Shown here: one piece after another, positions 24,701 through 39,700 of the stretch
Position numbering within the stretch: the stretch's first letter is position 1
Layout of the letters: each line of letters begins with the position of its first letter
Source of the DNA: Strigops habroptila
Lineage: Eukaryota > Chordata > Aves > Psittaciformes > Psittacidae
NCBI RefSeq assembly: GCF_004027225.2
Contig: NC_044284.2
Span: 43,386,420 to 43,450,419 of the forward strand
Length of the DNA stretch: 64,000 nucleotides
Direction: 5' to 3'
Position numbers and translations under genes: made by a program
Notes under the pieces: model-generated
What the model was told of the DNA's origin: nothing
Seen by the model: only the letters and a program-made list of their open reading frames with translations
The model's database searches: none

Positions 24701-27700
24701 TTTGCTAAACTCAAGGGGAATTCTATTCTCTGTAAATTAATACTTAGGTTTTTGTTTGTTGTCTTTCTGCGTATAGGGAAATATTTAACAGAGGTGCTGT
24801 GCTGTTTGGCAATTTTCTTTTATTATGGGCTATATAATTTGTCAGCCTGTGGCTAAAAAAAAAAAAAAATCAAACCTGTTGAAAATGCAGAATGCTGAAG
24901 AAGAAAAAAGAGTTGCAGTGTCCTGATAATGTGATTAATTTGGCTTCTCACACAATGACTGGTCTCATGTGGCCTTGCCTACTGTGGCTTTGTGTTCTTA
25001 ATGCTTTGTCAGAGCTTGATGGCAGCAGTTGAATGATACATCCTGCCTGCTGCATCCTCTGTTGCAGTAGGGCTCAGGTTTTCCTGTGGGTGAATGCATG
25101 TACAAAATGAATTTTCAGTCCCTTCACTTGCTTAGAGGGCTCTTGGTAGACAAGGCATCATGTTTGAGTTGGAGAGTATACACAGGAGAATTTCTGGAAA
25201 TAAGCAAATTGCATATTGGACATGGGTTATGTTGGAATAGCTTAAATCTATGAGATATTAAACTGTATTCTTCTAAAAGCTGCATTCATGCTCTAATAAA
25301 GTATGATTAGTTGTGTTAGAATATCAGTATATTAAGGCAAGAAATGTATGCGTTTTGTGCTAAGTGCTTTTCCTGACTGCAAGTGCTAAAGTAGTTATTA
25401 ACAAGGTTGTGAAAATACTCCTTGTTTTAAAATGCTGATTTACAGCCAATTGTATCTTTCCTTCTCTACATTAAGGGACTTACTGTTCTTTACAGCTTAC
25501 TAAAGATCACCCCCTTAGTGTAAGTGAAATAGGAGATAACGTATTTGTGTGTATCATAAAAGGGTGGAATGAGCTACAGTATGTTCTGTATAATTTTTGA
25601 TCTTCTCTGTTTTTATGAAGAACCAGGGAGTTGTCATAGCTGGAAGAAGAGACCAGAGGTATTGAGCATAAGAGCATACACTTAAGAGCAGTGCTAACAC
25701 TCCCTACTGGTGTGGGTGGAAGAGGAGCAATAGGTTTATATCCCTACAGCAAAATAAGAGTGTAAGACAACTTCTTCATGAAGTGATTGAAACCACTTTT
25801 CAGAAAAATACGTTACTCAAAGTATTTGCATAACTGATTTTTCCAAGTGAGAACTAGGAAGTAACACCTGAAAAACTTCATTCAGTCTCTTAAATGTACA
25901 TGTCGTACTTAGGATAAGACAGAGGTTCTGTTGAAAACTTAATGCAAACAACTGACTACATGATGGGATGGGAATTTTAAGATGTGTGAGAATGCATACA
26001 CCTCATTTGCAACTTAACTGAGGTGTGAGACTTTGGACCCGCTACAATAGGTGGTTATAAATGTTTTTATAACCTTATGTTCAGTGCTTTAGTTTACAGT
26101 AACGAGCTGCTTCTGCTTGACTTGCGGGCTTTCATTTAGTTTAGAGGAAAGCTGTTACCTCTAAGAGGAATTAGTGAGGTATAGTGGTGCTGAGACATAC
26201 GTGGGACACCTTATTTGCCCATCTCCAGAATATGATGTCAGATCCCACAAGTTCCTTGTCTGCCACTGTCTTCTGCTCTTCTGGTAGTTAAGAGACCTGG
26301 ATTTAGAGTCACTAGCACCTTGCTAACACTCCCTGCTGGTGTGGGTGGAAGAGGAGCAATAGGTGTATCTCCCTACAACAAATGCCCAATTTGGTGATTG
26401 CCTGCAACTTGGAGAAGTACTGCTCCCTCTGTGTGTGTGTGTGTGCATGGAACTGTTTCAAATTTAGTACCACTTTAGTGGTCTGTTGTGGAATCTATGC
26501 TGCATATACTTCCCACTAAAGGTGATCTTCAAGTTTTTAAGACAGGTGGTCATTCAAATTCTAAACACTAGAATGATCGAGTTGTGTAAGCCAATCCCGA
26601 CCTTATATTCTTACTATTATGACTGTTAAAGCTGTGTTTTAGTTTTTTAAAACTTGTCAGAAGGTTGCTGTATCCACAATTTCTTGTATGCTTATATATC
26701 TGTTTCCTCTTGGGAGGAGGGGGACCTTTTTTTAGGGTTCAGAGGAACATTTGTGGGAATTCACACAGGGTCATACTGATCAGCTGGATGTCATGTAAAC
26801 AGTATTTCCTGGAAAAATGTTTGGCTTTAAAGTGGCAGGTGACTCTGATGTTCAAGTATTGTTGAAAACTCCACTTAAAGCTCAATTTGCATAGCATTTT
26901 GCAGGACTTAATTTGAAGTCTGCATGAAGATCTTTTCTGGCCTTTGGGCCTCCAAACCCAGTGCTTTGCTGTACAGATGTTATCTAGGATGTAAAGGGGC
27001 CACGCACTCTAAGCAACAAAAGGTGATGTTCTTGTGCATTTGTATAGATGTTGGCTGCTTTTCTATGAGCATAAATCAATTTCTACTGAGAAGCAAAACT
27101 GTTCAGAGCTGAAAGTACAAACAGATCTCTGTGGAGGTTGTAGCAAAGCAACCACCTGGTTTACCATTTGTATCTACATTCTCATTGGGTTTTGCATGGG
27201 CCTCTTGTTTAATATACTTGTTTTCTCTAATTAAATGTGCTTGATGCTGACCTACGAGATTTTTCAGGTATCATCTGTACAGGGAAATAAGGAACTTTAT
27301 TTTTTTTAATCTGTGGCTTTAGTTTTTGCTAAAGACACCCTATTGCTAGGCAAAAGATACGATTGATTCATATTCTTCCTAACTTGCAATAACTTAACTA
27401 ATTTGTGTCAGCTTCCATTTTGTGACCTGGTATCACCCCAGGAATTGTTTTGCTGATACTTTTGTCTTTTGGAAGTAGTAAATTTACAGTGTGTTTTCTG
27501 TTTCTGATTTCTTAAAGTTGAGTCCTCCAATAGTTTTGATAAATGAGTATCTATGAACTGTTTAGCATATTTTTATTTTTTTAGGCGCCTCATGGGAACA
27601 ACTGAAAAAAGGATGAGGGAGACAATGCTGAGGGAATTTCAAAATACTGTTTATTCATTTTAGATCAAGACTTTGACTGTGATGTTTTTTTGTTTTTAAA

Positions 27701-30700
27701 TAGGCTTCCTGTTTGCAATGTCTTTTGTAAAGACAGTCTTTCATCGGCAGTGCAATATACTTCAAGTGATGCTTGTGCCCTGGCAAATGATGATGAAAAT
27801 GTCCAGGAAAAGGTATGCTGAGTAAAACGTGTTACTTAGCTGCTCAGTCTGATTTGATATTAAATAATAAAAAAATATTCATACACTTTAATTCATAGGG
27901 TCTTCTTTGCCAGAATCTTTAATATACTCAGTTGTTCTGTGAACCATGCTGTTACTGTCCCAAGATTTTGTTTTTCTTCATGTTTTTTGCAGTTATGTGA
28001 CAATACAGCTGGACAGTTGGTGGGGGGGAGGGGGTGTGTGTGAGAACAAATAGTAAAGCTAATAATAGTGGGTCAGTTTTTATTTGGGTGCCAGATGTTA
28101 GAAGTCGTTATCAGGGATATGTGTATGTGGCTCTATAGAGTCACTGACAAGAGGTGATGGCCTGCATAGGTCTAGGCCACAGTATGCCACTTGCACCTGT
28201 GTTGTGTTAAAAGCCCAGTGTGCAAATGATTGATATCCTAAATAGAAGATTTAAGATTAAGTGTTTTAAGTCAGTATTTATCATCTGGTTTTCCTCCTAT
28301 TTAAAAAATCACAAAGCTAAAACACATGAAATGCTAGAAAGCAAGATTCTGTCCCTTATTTGTATTACTCAGCACTTTAGGTTAAATTGAGTGTAATTGT
28401 CCCACCCTGACTAGCTCATCACAAGTTTCTGCATATTATGATTTCATAGTGAGGTCCCAGGCTCACTATGAGTCATATCAGAGAGTCATGGTAATTTCAT
28501 TCATTTACTTACACAGGTAATGAATCAGTCCTATGATAAGCATGGGTAATATTCGTGTTACTGGTCTTCCCATTTCCTTCATCAGTCAGTAGTAGTGCTA
28601 ATCATGGTCCTCATTCCAAGAAGGCTTTTATATGCCACATCAAACCTGGAAAATGTGTGTTGAGTATTCTAGTTGACTTGGGTGGAGAGCTGCCTGACCA
28701 GAAAAAAAGTACTTTAAATAGTGTATTTCACCATCTGAAACATTTCAGTATCTAGGGCAGCTGTATTTTTTTGCCAGCTTGTTCAGCCATATAGCATTCA
28801 GTACTATTCCTCTGGCTGCCTGAAAAATGTCCTGCTCAAATTTAATGGCTGATGTAACAAAACTGGGAAGATCAAGTAAGCTTTGAGACTGGGAAGCCAC
28901 TGGCGTATGTTTTCTACTTTTTTATCACATTATTCCCTTTATTCTATTAACTTGCCTGCATTGTTAAGCAGACTTCTGAATTTAAACCCAAAGATATGAA
29001 AGCTCATACATTATGCTGTACTTTTTACTTATTAAAGAAAAGTCTCTTGGGGGCATTAAAAGTTTTAAGCATGTGTGTATTACTCCTAACTAAGCTGCCA
29101 GAGTTGTCCTGCTCAAAAAGAGCAGTCTTGCAGCCCTTGATCAGTTTTCCTTAGATCATTTGTCTCTTCAAGGCATTGATGCTATTTAATCTTGGGGGCT
29201 AGCATAAGAGCTAATAATATTTGGGGAAAAACGTTGCTTGGCTGTTGTCACTAAGATTTGCCACCTCAAATTTATAGTTCCTATTCTTCCAGTGTATGCC
29301 TTAGTCTCTCAAATGAAAATGATCATGTAATCTTGTGTAGCATATCAGTCTGTTTTGGATCTGAACTTCCAGTATTTGACCAAAGGGTTTTAGATAGCCC
29401 ATAGAAAATGAGGGGTGTGTAAATTTCTGCCAGATTTCTTGCTGTATCTTAAAGTATTGCTCAAAAATGTGTGTTGTAGTCACAACTTTTAAAAAAAAAA
29501 AAAGTTTGAGTGGCAAGTAAATTCTTATTAGTTCTACAGTCTGGTGGCTTTAGAACTTTTTTTTTCTCAAGTCTGTATTCTTTTGTTTTACTTTGTGAAT
29601 TCACTGCACTTGATTGTAAATCTTTATTTATAAAAGAGAAAGTTGCTTCGGAAGATTACAGCAGGCTTGTAAATTATTATAGTTTTGCTGACAAGATTGC
29701 TGTAACTGAGATGTGCCAAGCGTTGTTTTTTAATGGTTGTCTGTTGCAAGTCATTTTAGGATTATCCCTCTCTCCCCACTTTTTGGGCTGCCAGGAGATA
29801 TGGAGGGTTTGTCAACATGGGAAGTCACTACAGAATGATTAATTTTCCTTAGCACGCGCTGAACAATTTAAGACAATGCTGAAGCGATCTTTCCTGTGAA
29901 GATTTAATGGAATTGTTTTAACTTGCTGTAATCTTTGTTTTAAAGACTGCATGAGATAAAATGACATTTTAAACATTTGTGGGCAGTGGCTCTGAAGATT
30001 CATGTAGCTTAACTTCTTGTGGATATTTTGGTGATTGTAATTTTTATTGTTGTATTTTGGTAGTCTATTTTGTAGTTTTTATTGTTGTATTTTGGTAGTG
30101 TTACTAAGTCTGTGCCAAAGGTAACTCATCTTACTAGGAGGCATTGTGTTACTGCATGCTTCATGTTGTTTTACCTTTAATATACTAGGGGGAAGAGGCT
30201 GGTCCCAGACTGGAGTCTGAGCATGCAGACTCAAGTATGCGGAGTTATGCTACAGAAGAGCTACTTGATGACCTTACAAAATCTGTCCAGGCAAGACTTT
30301 TATTTCATTCACTTCAAATGCTTCTTGGATTTCAGTCTTTCATTTTGGTTTTCTCAAGCTCATAGTAACAATCTATCACATTTCACTTGCACCAGGGTTG
30401 CTGCTAGACTCATGTTTCCAGTGAAGGAGAAAACGTATGAGCTAACAGATCTTGCATTTCCCATGTGCATAAATAATAATAAGAGTAACTTAATATTTGT
30501 AGATACTGACTAAATAAATCTTTGCAAGGTAAAATTGGATGTTATAGGTATGGGTATCTTTTCATAAAATAAAACATAAAAGCCTTCTAACTGAGGTCTT
30601 CTGTAGAGATCAGCCTTGGTGATCATAGCAGTCCATTTTAGCTTTGACCCTTAAGGGTTTCTGTTATTTTCATTTCCTTTGTTAAAATGGAAAAAGGGTT

Positions 30701-33700
30701 GTGTTTCAGATGAATGTGCTATTGATACCATAAGTCAGTGCTTGGTGTTTAATGTTAGAAAGCCCACTGTTAAAGATTATTTATTTGAGATATTTTTGTT
30801 TTGTAGATCACAAGACAACATGCATAGGACATACTTCTGAATATGTCATGCATCGTTTAGACGTGTAATTCTGTAGTAAAACATTCCAGACCTCTTCATG
30901 TTTAGTTAGATGACTGGGAGTAATCCAGTCATTGGCAAGAGGGTTTTGTGTAATAGTATTTTCTATTACTGCAGGAGTTAATCTAACCTGTTCCAGTGGT
31001 TGTATACTTTTCCAGATCTAGAAAGAATTATTTTGATTGTGCTGTGCAAGAGCTTATGAAAACTGGACCTAGAATATGTAAGACTCAGGACTACTGGGCT
31101 CTAGGGATTGATGAGCAATTTACCTCTTTGTTCAGTTACAATGTGGAATAGACTTCTAAATCATTTTGGATCTCCATTGGAGATCCATTGGAGATCATTC
31201 CATTGGAGTGATAAAATTGAAAGCCTTCTCCAAAATTAATCTTAGGATGAAAACAGTAAATGTGAGTTTTATTGTAGTGGACCATGCAAATACAACCATA
31301 TATTTCAGTTACTGAAGTATTCAAGCTTGTTTCTTTGTAGCTGTCTCTTTACAGAAATGCATGGTTGAGGAAGCTGTTGCACATGTCTCCTCCAATTAAT
31401 ATTTTGACACTATTATTGAAGGCTACGGAAGAGTGTTGCAACTATCACAAAGTAGCACTGAATACTGCCTAAGTTTGCGAAGAAAACTTATTTCTGACAG
31501 AAATGTGAATTACTGAACTGTTAAAATTCCATACTAGGTGGTTTTGTATAATAGCTTTTCGTATTCAAGTTTTGAAAAAACGTATGTTCATCTATGTTTC
31601 CACAGACTACAGAAATGAGTGAAGCAAGACAGCCTGAAGTTGAGACACCACCTTCAGTAGATTTCAATGAAGCTTCATCTAGCATAGTTGCAAGCACTGA
31701 AAACACTTCCAGTTCACCTACCTCAGAGATACCTCCAGTCTCACAGCCCGAGTAAGCTTTTTCATTTTATTGTTTTGGTCTTTGAGAGAATATCGCTTAC
31801 TCTGATGTTGTTAAAGTGTTACATCTTCAGGTTTAGTAGGCAGAAGACTAGACTGCTACACATGGTTCTTTTGCTGTACTTTGGTTTATGGTGTCAATGC
31901 TAATGGAATATGCCATCATTTACTCAGTGCATGGATTAAAGTTGTGTACTTGCATGAAGTGTTGTACTATTGCCATTATTAGTTTCTAAGCTGCTGCTTT
32001 GCCAGAAAAAATCCAGTCTTTTATGTGCTAGATAATCTGTACTACAAAAGCCCTTAGGTCTTTATCATTAGGATTTCTGACCTTCACAAATGTGCTTTAA
32101 CATCTGTGATAACAGCCATCCAAGCTGCTTCAGTGATGGCCTCTGCTTTCAGTTGATGAAGAACTTTGAGGGATTTTATTCCAGGATTTACAACAGCACA
32201 GTCTTAAGTTCTAATATTAAGAGGCTTTTGACGAAATAGTAAATTTTATTATAAAAGCAACCAAGACAGTTTATAATTGTGGTGCTTAGTAATGTATTGC
32301 AGAGCTGCCTCTGCTGCAGGCAGTCTTCAGAAACTGATGTGCTTAATTTTGTTTCCCTTTTGTGAAATGCTGTGCTATCAAATGTGAACTCTAGTATGGA
32401 AGTTAGTGTCTGTGTGTACACTTCGAGTTACTTTCACAAAATTCTCTTGGGATTTTTAACGTGCGTTAAAGGCAATATATTCTTCTGATTGCTGATAAAG
32501 ATCTAATATTATGATAGATACAAATTCAGTGCACTAAAAGTGAAGTAGATGTCTTTTTGGTGTTTAGGGGGTTTTTTTAGGAGGCCAGCTTTTCTGGTTT
32601 TAGCAAATTTTGTTTCTTTACCATAGAAAAGGTCTGGAAGTCTGGTCTGCTTACTGATCTTGCCTAGTCTGCTAAGGCTAACACTTAAGCACATCTGGTA
32701 CTTCAGAAGTGCTTTGAATTGCAAGTCTTTGAAAATCTAGCTTCCCAGATTTGCCACTTTTTAAAGAGCAGAACTGGAACATAATTGCAGTGTGGGTTTT
32801 TTTGTTGACTACTCTACTGATTTGTGTAATGTCTTATAAGTCCCACTGTTTCTACCAGTGTGACTAAGTCCAGCTCCCTTACGTGTAACCAATCTGGTAT
32901 TGTAGCAGGACCTCTTAGTCAAAATATTCTGGAAGTAATTTTATTCCAAACTATTTTTACCTTGTAACGATTTTTTATTTTTTTTTTTTTTTTTAGGATG
33001 GTATTGCTTGTAGCTCTTCTATCCAGACCTAATCTGGGGAAAATTTCTTGAAAAATAAACTGAGCTCTTGTGGCTGCAAGTAAAGGCAGTTGCTGTGCAA
33101 AGTGAGCTTGGTAATGCACTTTAAAAATTAAGGCAAGGCTACTTACAAATGAAAGTATCTGAAGGAGAGGGAGCACTACAGCTTTTAGGCTTGCGCTACT
33201 CACCTGCTACTAAAACTAGTTACTTGAGGCCACTCAGGTACACCCTGATACCAGGGTATTTTTAAGTTCATACCTGTTCCATATTTTATTCAGTCGATTA
33301 TTATTCATACTATCATCTATCTACTGAGACCAAGGATATGTGGGGCTTTTTAATTTTAAGTGCAATGGTCAACTTTCAGTCACTGAAGTGTCACATGCAG
33401 AGCTAAACTGTACACATGTCAGGGGTGTGTGTTTTGGGGTATTCAGAGAAACTACTCTTGGTTTGTAACTAATAAATTCTTGTTGTTCCTAGTGTCAGAT
33501 TTTGGTACATAGCAAAAAATCTTGGATACTTGGGAGGTTTTTGTGTGTTTGTTTTTTGTTTTGGTTTGTGGTTTGGTTTTTTTTTTGGGTGGGTTTTTTT
33601 GGGGTTTGGTTTTGTTCGGTTTTGGTTTGGTTTTTTTTAAACTGAGGGAACTTTATCATAAGAAAGGTACTAAAATTGGCTCCCTGGGTTTGTTGTAGCT

Positions 33701-36700
33701 GCTTCTATTGATAATTGTAGCAGTCAGAACAAAAAAGATCCCGTTTTAAGTTCCCGATGTGCTGTTTGTGTTTTGGCAGCTCTGTATCATGGTATTGGAT
33801 TAACCTAGTTAGCTGCTGACATTGAAGAAAGTTTATGTTGAAATTTAGGAGACAGAATGAAGCTTTTGTTTAGAACTGGTTTATAACTTAGATCAGTATG
33901 AAAGTCATCCCTGTACTGGAGAAGACAGTCACACAAGTTATCAACCAAAAGTTATTTGTCTGTCTTTTCCTCCCTGTCCATTCTATAGGGAGGCTTTCTT
34001 TTCAGTTTTTGCTCTAGGATTTGTCTGATGTGGTGTGTTTAGGCTTTCTGGGAGAGAGGAAGTAAAGCAGTAGGCAGATAAGCTAGTTTAGGCTGTTGAT
34101 GCAGCTTGGATAATGGTCTTCTGAGTTACCTTATTTTTGTTACACTAGCAAAAAATAAAAAATCTAGTGGGAAGGAAGTCTGTCTGGCTCTACTATGTAT
34201 CATTATGCGACCCCTTTTCTCCTTCAGTTTTAGCCAAGTTCTTTTCTGACTGCTGCCCGCTGACTTGGGAGCATTAGGAGCTTTTAGTGGGGAACTCAGA
34301 CTCATGTTTGATTCCTTTGTTGAAAGGGAAAGGAAAATTGCTGCAGTCAAATAACTATGAAGCTGTTCTTAGTTTGTAGTAATGATGGGAAAAATTATCC
34401 ATTGCAGTGTTTGGTAAGATGTTAGATGAGAGTTCTGGGAGATGAGAAGCTAGCTTTGAGTTCCTTTGCTGAGACAAACAGTCTGGAAAGTGAAATTCTA
34501 TTCTTGCGTGGGTACAGCTGAGAATGCAGTTCCACAAGTATAAGCGTACTTCATTCCTCTTAATTATTTCTGTAAGACTGTGGCTTTTCTAAAACTTTCA
34601 ATTATCTTTATGTGGTTGATTATCCGAGTTACTTGTATTATCAGAAGGGTAAAAAGCATGTTATTTTTTTCCCTTCAGTGCAATAGAAAATTCCCGTGCT
34701 GATATCCCTGTAGTCAGCTCTAGTGAAGCTGAGCAGTCAGAACCTGACTGTGATATTGGTGGGACACTTGAGGCTGACCCTCAGAGTGAGCCTTCCTCTT
34801 TTGTCAGTCCACCAGAGAGGTGAGTATTGAAGTAGGTTGTGAGTCTGAATAATTTAAAGGTAATTGTTCTTTTCTGTCCTAGCCTTGCAACAAACATTTG
34901 CGTGTGCTTGCTTATCTACATATTTGTGTGTGTGTTTATATTGCTTATGGTTGAAAATGTGATCATTTTATAGGTCCTAATAGTCCTAAAACTTTCAGCC
35001 TTGCAGGTCAACATATAGATAACATATCATCTTCACACGGCAAGGGAAAGAAGACAAAATCTGAGTTTGAATCGAAAGTTTCAGCAGCTGAAAAGGGGGC
35101 AGATGAGCAAAAATCTGCTCTGAATGCCTCAGAGAACTTAAAAAGGGAGGTAAGCAGTGCTGATATCCGCTCAGACACACAGGAGCCTCATGCCCTCTGT
35201 TAGGTTATCACCATTGTTGAAGATGAGTTGATATCCATCACTTTCCTGATTGCGCAGGCTTCACATTTTGAACCCTGTGTGTGTTTCTGATATTGCCATC
35301 TAAACAAGGGTATAATAAACTGGGAGCAAAGGGCAGCAAGGTTCATCCATTGGCACAGACAGTTTTTCTGAGCTGAGGCTCTTCAAATGCAAGACTTAGT
35401 TTTATTTGATTTCCCCATATGGAGCAAAATCCAGCAGAAATGTTCTTCATGTAACAGATCAGTAATCTGGGAGTTCCTGTAGGATTCTGTGCATGGCGAA
35501 TTTTTTTACACAGGTTTAAAAAGAAAAAAAAAGTGGGTGGGGGAGTCGTGGTGTGGTTCGCATGGTCTAGGTAAGCTTGTAGAAGTCTGAGGGCTGGATC
35601 TTGACTGAGTCAGGAAGTTCCTGAGTAGCAGATGGTTAGGGGGAAAGATGACAGTTGAAGGGAATAGAAAATGTTTGGAGTGGTTTTATTCTTTCCTAGG
35701 TATCTTATTTGGTCACTGTTAGAGTAGGATACATAGCTAGACAGGTCTTTTACACTTAACTGTAGGACCACTTTTATGTTCTTACACTTCCTAAAGCTTG
35801 CTCTTTTTTTTTTTTTTTTTTTTTTTAAATAGGTAAAGAATGACCAAGGCCACAGCAATACAATTTTTTTGCTATGTTAGGATCACATTTAATCTGTCAC
35901 TAATAACTTTGATAACTCTCTTTTAAGAAGTTTTTCCCAAGGTTATTGAACAGAGTACAGTGTACCTTAGAATAATTACATGCGGTCAGAACTTTCTACA
36001 GACAAATTGGTGTAAACCGTTATTAAAAAACCCCAATTGCAAGACTGCAATTTAAGTAACTGTGGCATTGGCCTGATGTCATAGTTAAGCAAGAGCATGA
36101 TTTGGCATTTCTTACTTAGTCTGTTTTTTAACTTACCATTTTCATCATAGTCCAAGAAGAATCTTATATCCTGAACTTTCTTCAGAGAGGGAGTTACAGG
36201 GTTTTTTCAGGTCCTGTTATTTCTAAATATATGTGGGAATATATTTTTGTGTAAGTCACACCTAAAGTTCTGTTGCAGTGTAGTCATGTGAAGAATTCTG
36301 TACTCACTTTTGTTCAAATATGTGAGTTTGGCTCTTTTTTGATGGTTTTCAGCTATAGAATTATATGTGAAATAATTCTTGCTTTAAGTGCAGAGAAAAT
36401 GTCAACATACAAAACCATCATTCTGGAAACTACCTGTAAAATGTTGTCTACAAAATAATCTCTACGCTTGAAATGTCTAGCAAAAGGTTTTTGCACATCT
36501 GATGGTGTGTCTGCAAAGTGTTTACACAAAGGAGATGATGTGAAATGGTATAGCATAAGGTTAACTTAAAAGGGTTGCTGCATTGTCAGGCAAGTCCAAA
36601 ATATTTTCTTTAATCACTAGACATTAATAAAATAATGTGTCTCTGTTTTTTTTGAGGTGTTCAAAAACTCTAAGGAAACTGTGAATTCTGTCATGACCAA

Positions 36701-39700
36701 CATTCATATTTGAAGATTTCTGCTACAGGGAAGCCTTTTCTCTGTAGGAGGAAGAGAAGCAAAAATAACAAAGAAAAGCAGACATTTAGAAAGACGGAAT
36801 GCTTGTTTCACTTGAAATGTTAGTTTAGCCACAAAAATTATCAGCATCTCAGTGAAAGAGTATAATTTTGGGAGGAAATCATCACATGCTTTTCCTGGCT
36901 AGTAAGCTTACCTTGGCGCTAAGTTTTTAAGATGGGTTCAGATGCTGTATCTGCTGTTGACTCAATGAGAACATGGCTCTTTTATATAAGTATTGAAGTT
37001 TATCTTTTGTTTTCCTGAACAACATTCAGGACACAACATTGGTCCTGAAAAACATTCGCAATTGGTGGCTCTTTCTTTTTCAGAAAGACTATAAGAAAAC
37101 AGGAGACATTGACCCTACGTCAGTGATGACTCCCAAGGACCCTGGAGACATTCCAACATTTGATGAATGGAAGAAAAAAGTCATGGAAGTGGAGAAAGAA
37201 AAGAGTAAGTTCAGGATTCATTGGTTTGGTCTAGATATAGACCACTTCCTTCTTGTATCAGATTTGATTTGGAGTGCAGCCTGGAACTTCATTTTTGTGT
37301 GAGAACTACATAATTAATGGCATTTAGTATATAAAAGCAGTGAGCAGAAACTCTGAAAGTGAAAATACTGTTTGTTTGCATGGTTTGTTATAGTAGCAAT
37401 GTTTTCTTGTTCCTAGGTCAGTCAATGCACCCTTCTGCTGTTGGTGGGCAGCATTCCACAAAAAAAGTCCAGAAAAATAGAAATAACTATGCCTCTGTAG
37501 AGTGTGGTGCCAAAATTTTGGCAGCAAATCCAGAAGCAAAGGTAAGTATTTACTAATTATTAGTGTGCATTATTTCAGTTTACTCTTATGCAAGAAGTAG
37601 TACAAAGTACACTTAAACTAAGCACTGATTTCTGAAGAAATCTTTATGTTTAGGTTTATTTTGATTTTTGATTTATAAAAATCGATCATAAATTATGATC
37701 TCTCCCTTTTTTAAGAGGGGTTGCTATAGAGAAGTTGGTGTCTTTAAGTGAATTTGGAAGGGGGAACAGTCTACTCATTACAGAAACTGAACAAAGTTGT
37801 ATTAAACAGCTCACCATAGTAAATTATCTATGATTGTGCCATAGTAGTATGGCATATTGTCTCTCATACTATCTTGCTTAAAATGTTGTGAAACTTGGTA
37901 TTAGTCTACATAAATAATATCAAACTTATTTTTGGAGAGAGGGGAGAAACTCTTGGTGCTGTGTTAGTATCTCCAATTTAAAATACTAATTCTCTTCTTT
38001 ATACAGAGCACTTCAGCTATTTTGATGGAAAACATGGACCTTTATATGCTAAATCCTTGCAGTACTAAAATCTGGTAGGTTACTGAGGTTTGCTTGTATG
38101 ATGGGAGTGATTACAGTTTTCCATCATGATGGGACTGTGGGACTAACTTGATTTATCTATACCTGAAATTTGTATGTAAAGAACTTTGGACTTAGCACTA
38201 GATGCTTTATCATGTCCGTCATAGAATTCTATCTCTGATATTGAGAAGTAAGATTAAGGGGATAACTTTATTCACTTTGTAGGTTTTGCATAATTATAAT
38301 CTTACAAGAAGAGAATGCACTGAGTGTTCAAGTAAAGATTTTGGTTTCTTTCTCCAGCTGCCAAATAACTGTAGGAGACATGATCAGAATTTAACATATA
38401 CTAACTGGTATTTCAGGTGTGGTTTAAATGATGTTTGCTATCCTTAGTTTTTAGTTCTGTGACTTGTTGCCCTTGCTTGCAGGCGCATGAAGCTTTTGTA
38501 GCTGCAGGTGCTCTCTAGAATTACTAAGCTAGATAGGCAGGTAAATATCATAGTGATTTTGAAGGGAGCAGCAAGTGATGCCTCCTTATCATACAGCATT
38601 TTTGTAGTGTTCTTTCATACCCAGTGAAGGATGTGGTAATCAGGTAAAAGACTGAGAATTGTAATTGTAGAAGGAAAGGTGCATTTTTCAGTATTTCCTT
38701 TTTGTCTTCAAGGTTTGTTATTGAGCTCTGTGAACCAGTCCAAGTAAAGCAGTTTGACATTGCAAATCATGAATTATTCTCTTCAACTCCTAAAGACTTT
38801 CTGGTATCTATTAGTGACAGGTATGTTATCCAAATTCACCCTTCTTGATGATAAAATAAATCATTAAATGGATGGCTTTGTAAACCACAGTCTGTGTATG
38901 CTTGTTGTTATGCAAAGTGAATTGTGCATTGTGAACTTACATGGATTTTCTTCGTGTATAATATCGGTTACTAGCTTTTTTTTTTCATGGAGAGGGAAAC
39001 TGAGCTCCTAGAATATGTGGCTTGAGTTCTTTCCATGCGTGCTGTGGTTTTTTGGTTTTTTGTTTTTTTTTTTCATTTAAAAATGAAAAAAATCTTTGAA
39101 AAGTAACAACGAAGCGGCAGAAATTTTACAGATGATAAAACGAACATTTCTTAACAAAATGCCACTGGGGTTGTGGTCTGTCTCCTCCCTTGTTGTTCAG
39201 ACTATTTTCACACGGCTTAAGCTATCTTCAGTGCAGAGTGCTGCCCCAAAAAAATCCCCCAAATTATTATATTTGGAATGGGAAGGGGTAAGAGTACTAT
39301 TCGTTGGCCAAATGGCTGGTTAAAGGGTGGCTGCTTTGTGTTTTAGGCAGTGTTGTACCCCTAGTGCTTTCAGGGAGTGAGCAGATTATTCTGGTATGTG
39401 AAAGAGGAGACGTTCACACAGTGCATCAAAAAACCCTCACTTCTTCACTACTATAAGTGTGTAGATTCTGATTTTCAGTAATTGGTCTGTTGCCTAGTTC
39501 TAACTCTGCTTTGCTCATAGCTTTTTATGTTTTTGCTGCTTGTTTACAATAATACTTACAACCTATTACTTATGTGTCATGTTCTTCAGTGTTCATCTGA
39601 GGTGATTTTTTTTCAGTTCCAGAAACTTTACTGTAGGCTGGTAGAATTTCAGTAATTGGATTGAGTATAGGGTTTTGTCCTTCAAGGGCTTGTACACTGT

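Larger units (their letters stand above)
15710..27703 (+). other. SUCO: SUCO intron 1
   Basis: About 12 kb, opening in the CpG island and then AT-rich. It contains a CR1 fragment (24566-24690), a G/T-rich tract (22281-22400), an AAAC repeat (18248-18272), a GT microsatellite (26431-26445) and a 62-bp element present twice (25692-25753 and 26321-26382). No further coding exon with homology to SUCO is visible. Confidence 0.85.

Noticed and set aside
31173-31207. Three near-copies of CCATTGGAGAT in SUCO intron 3, considered as clustered CCAAT-like sites
   Set aside because: A tiny 11-bp slippage repeat deep in an intron, with no other promoter feature.
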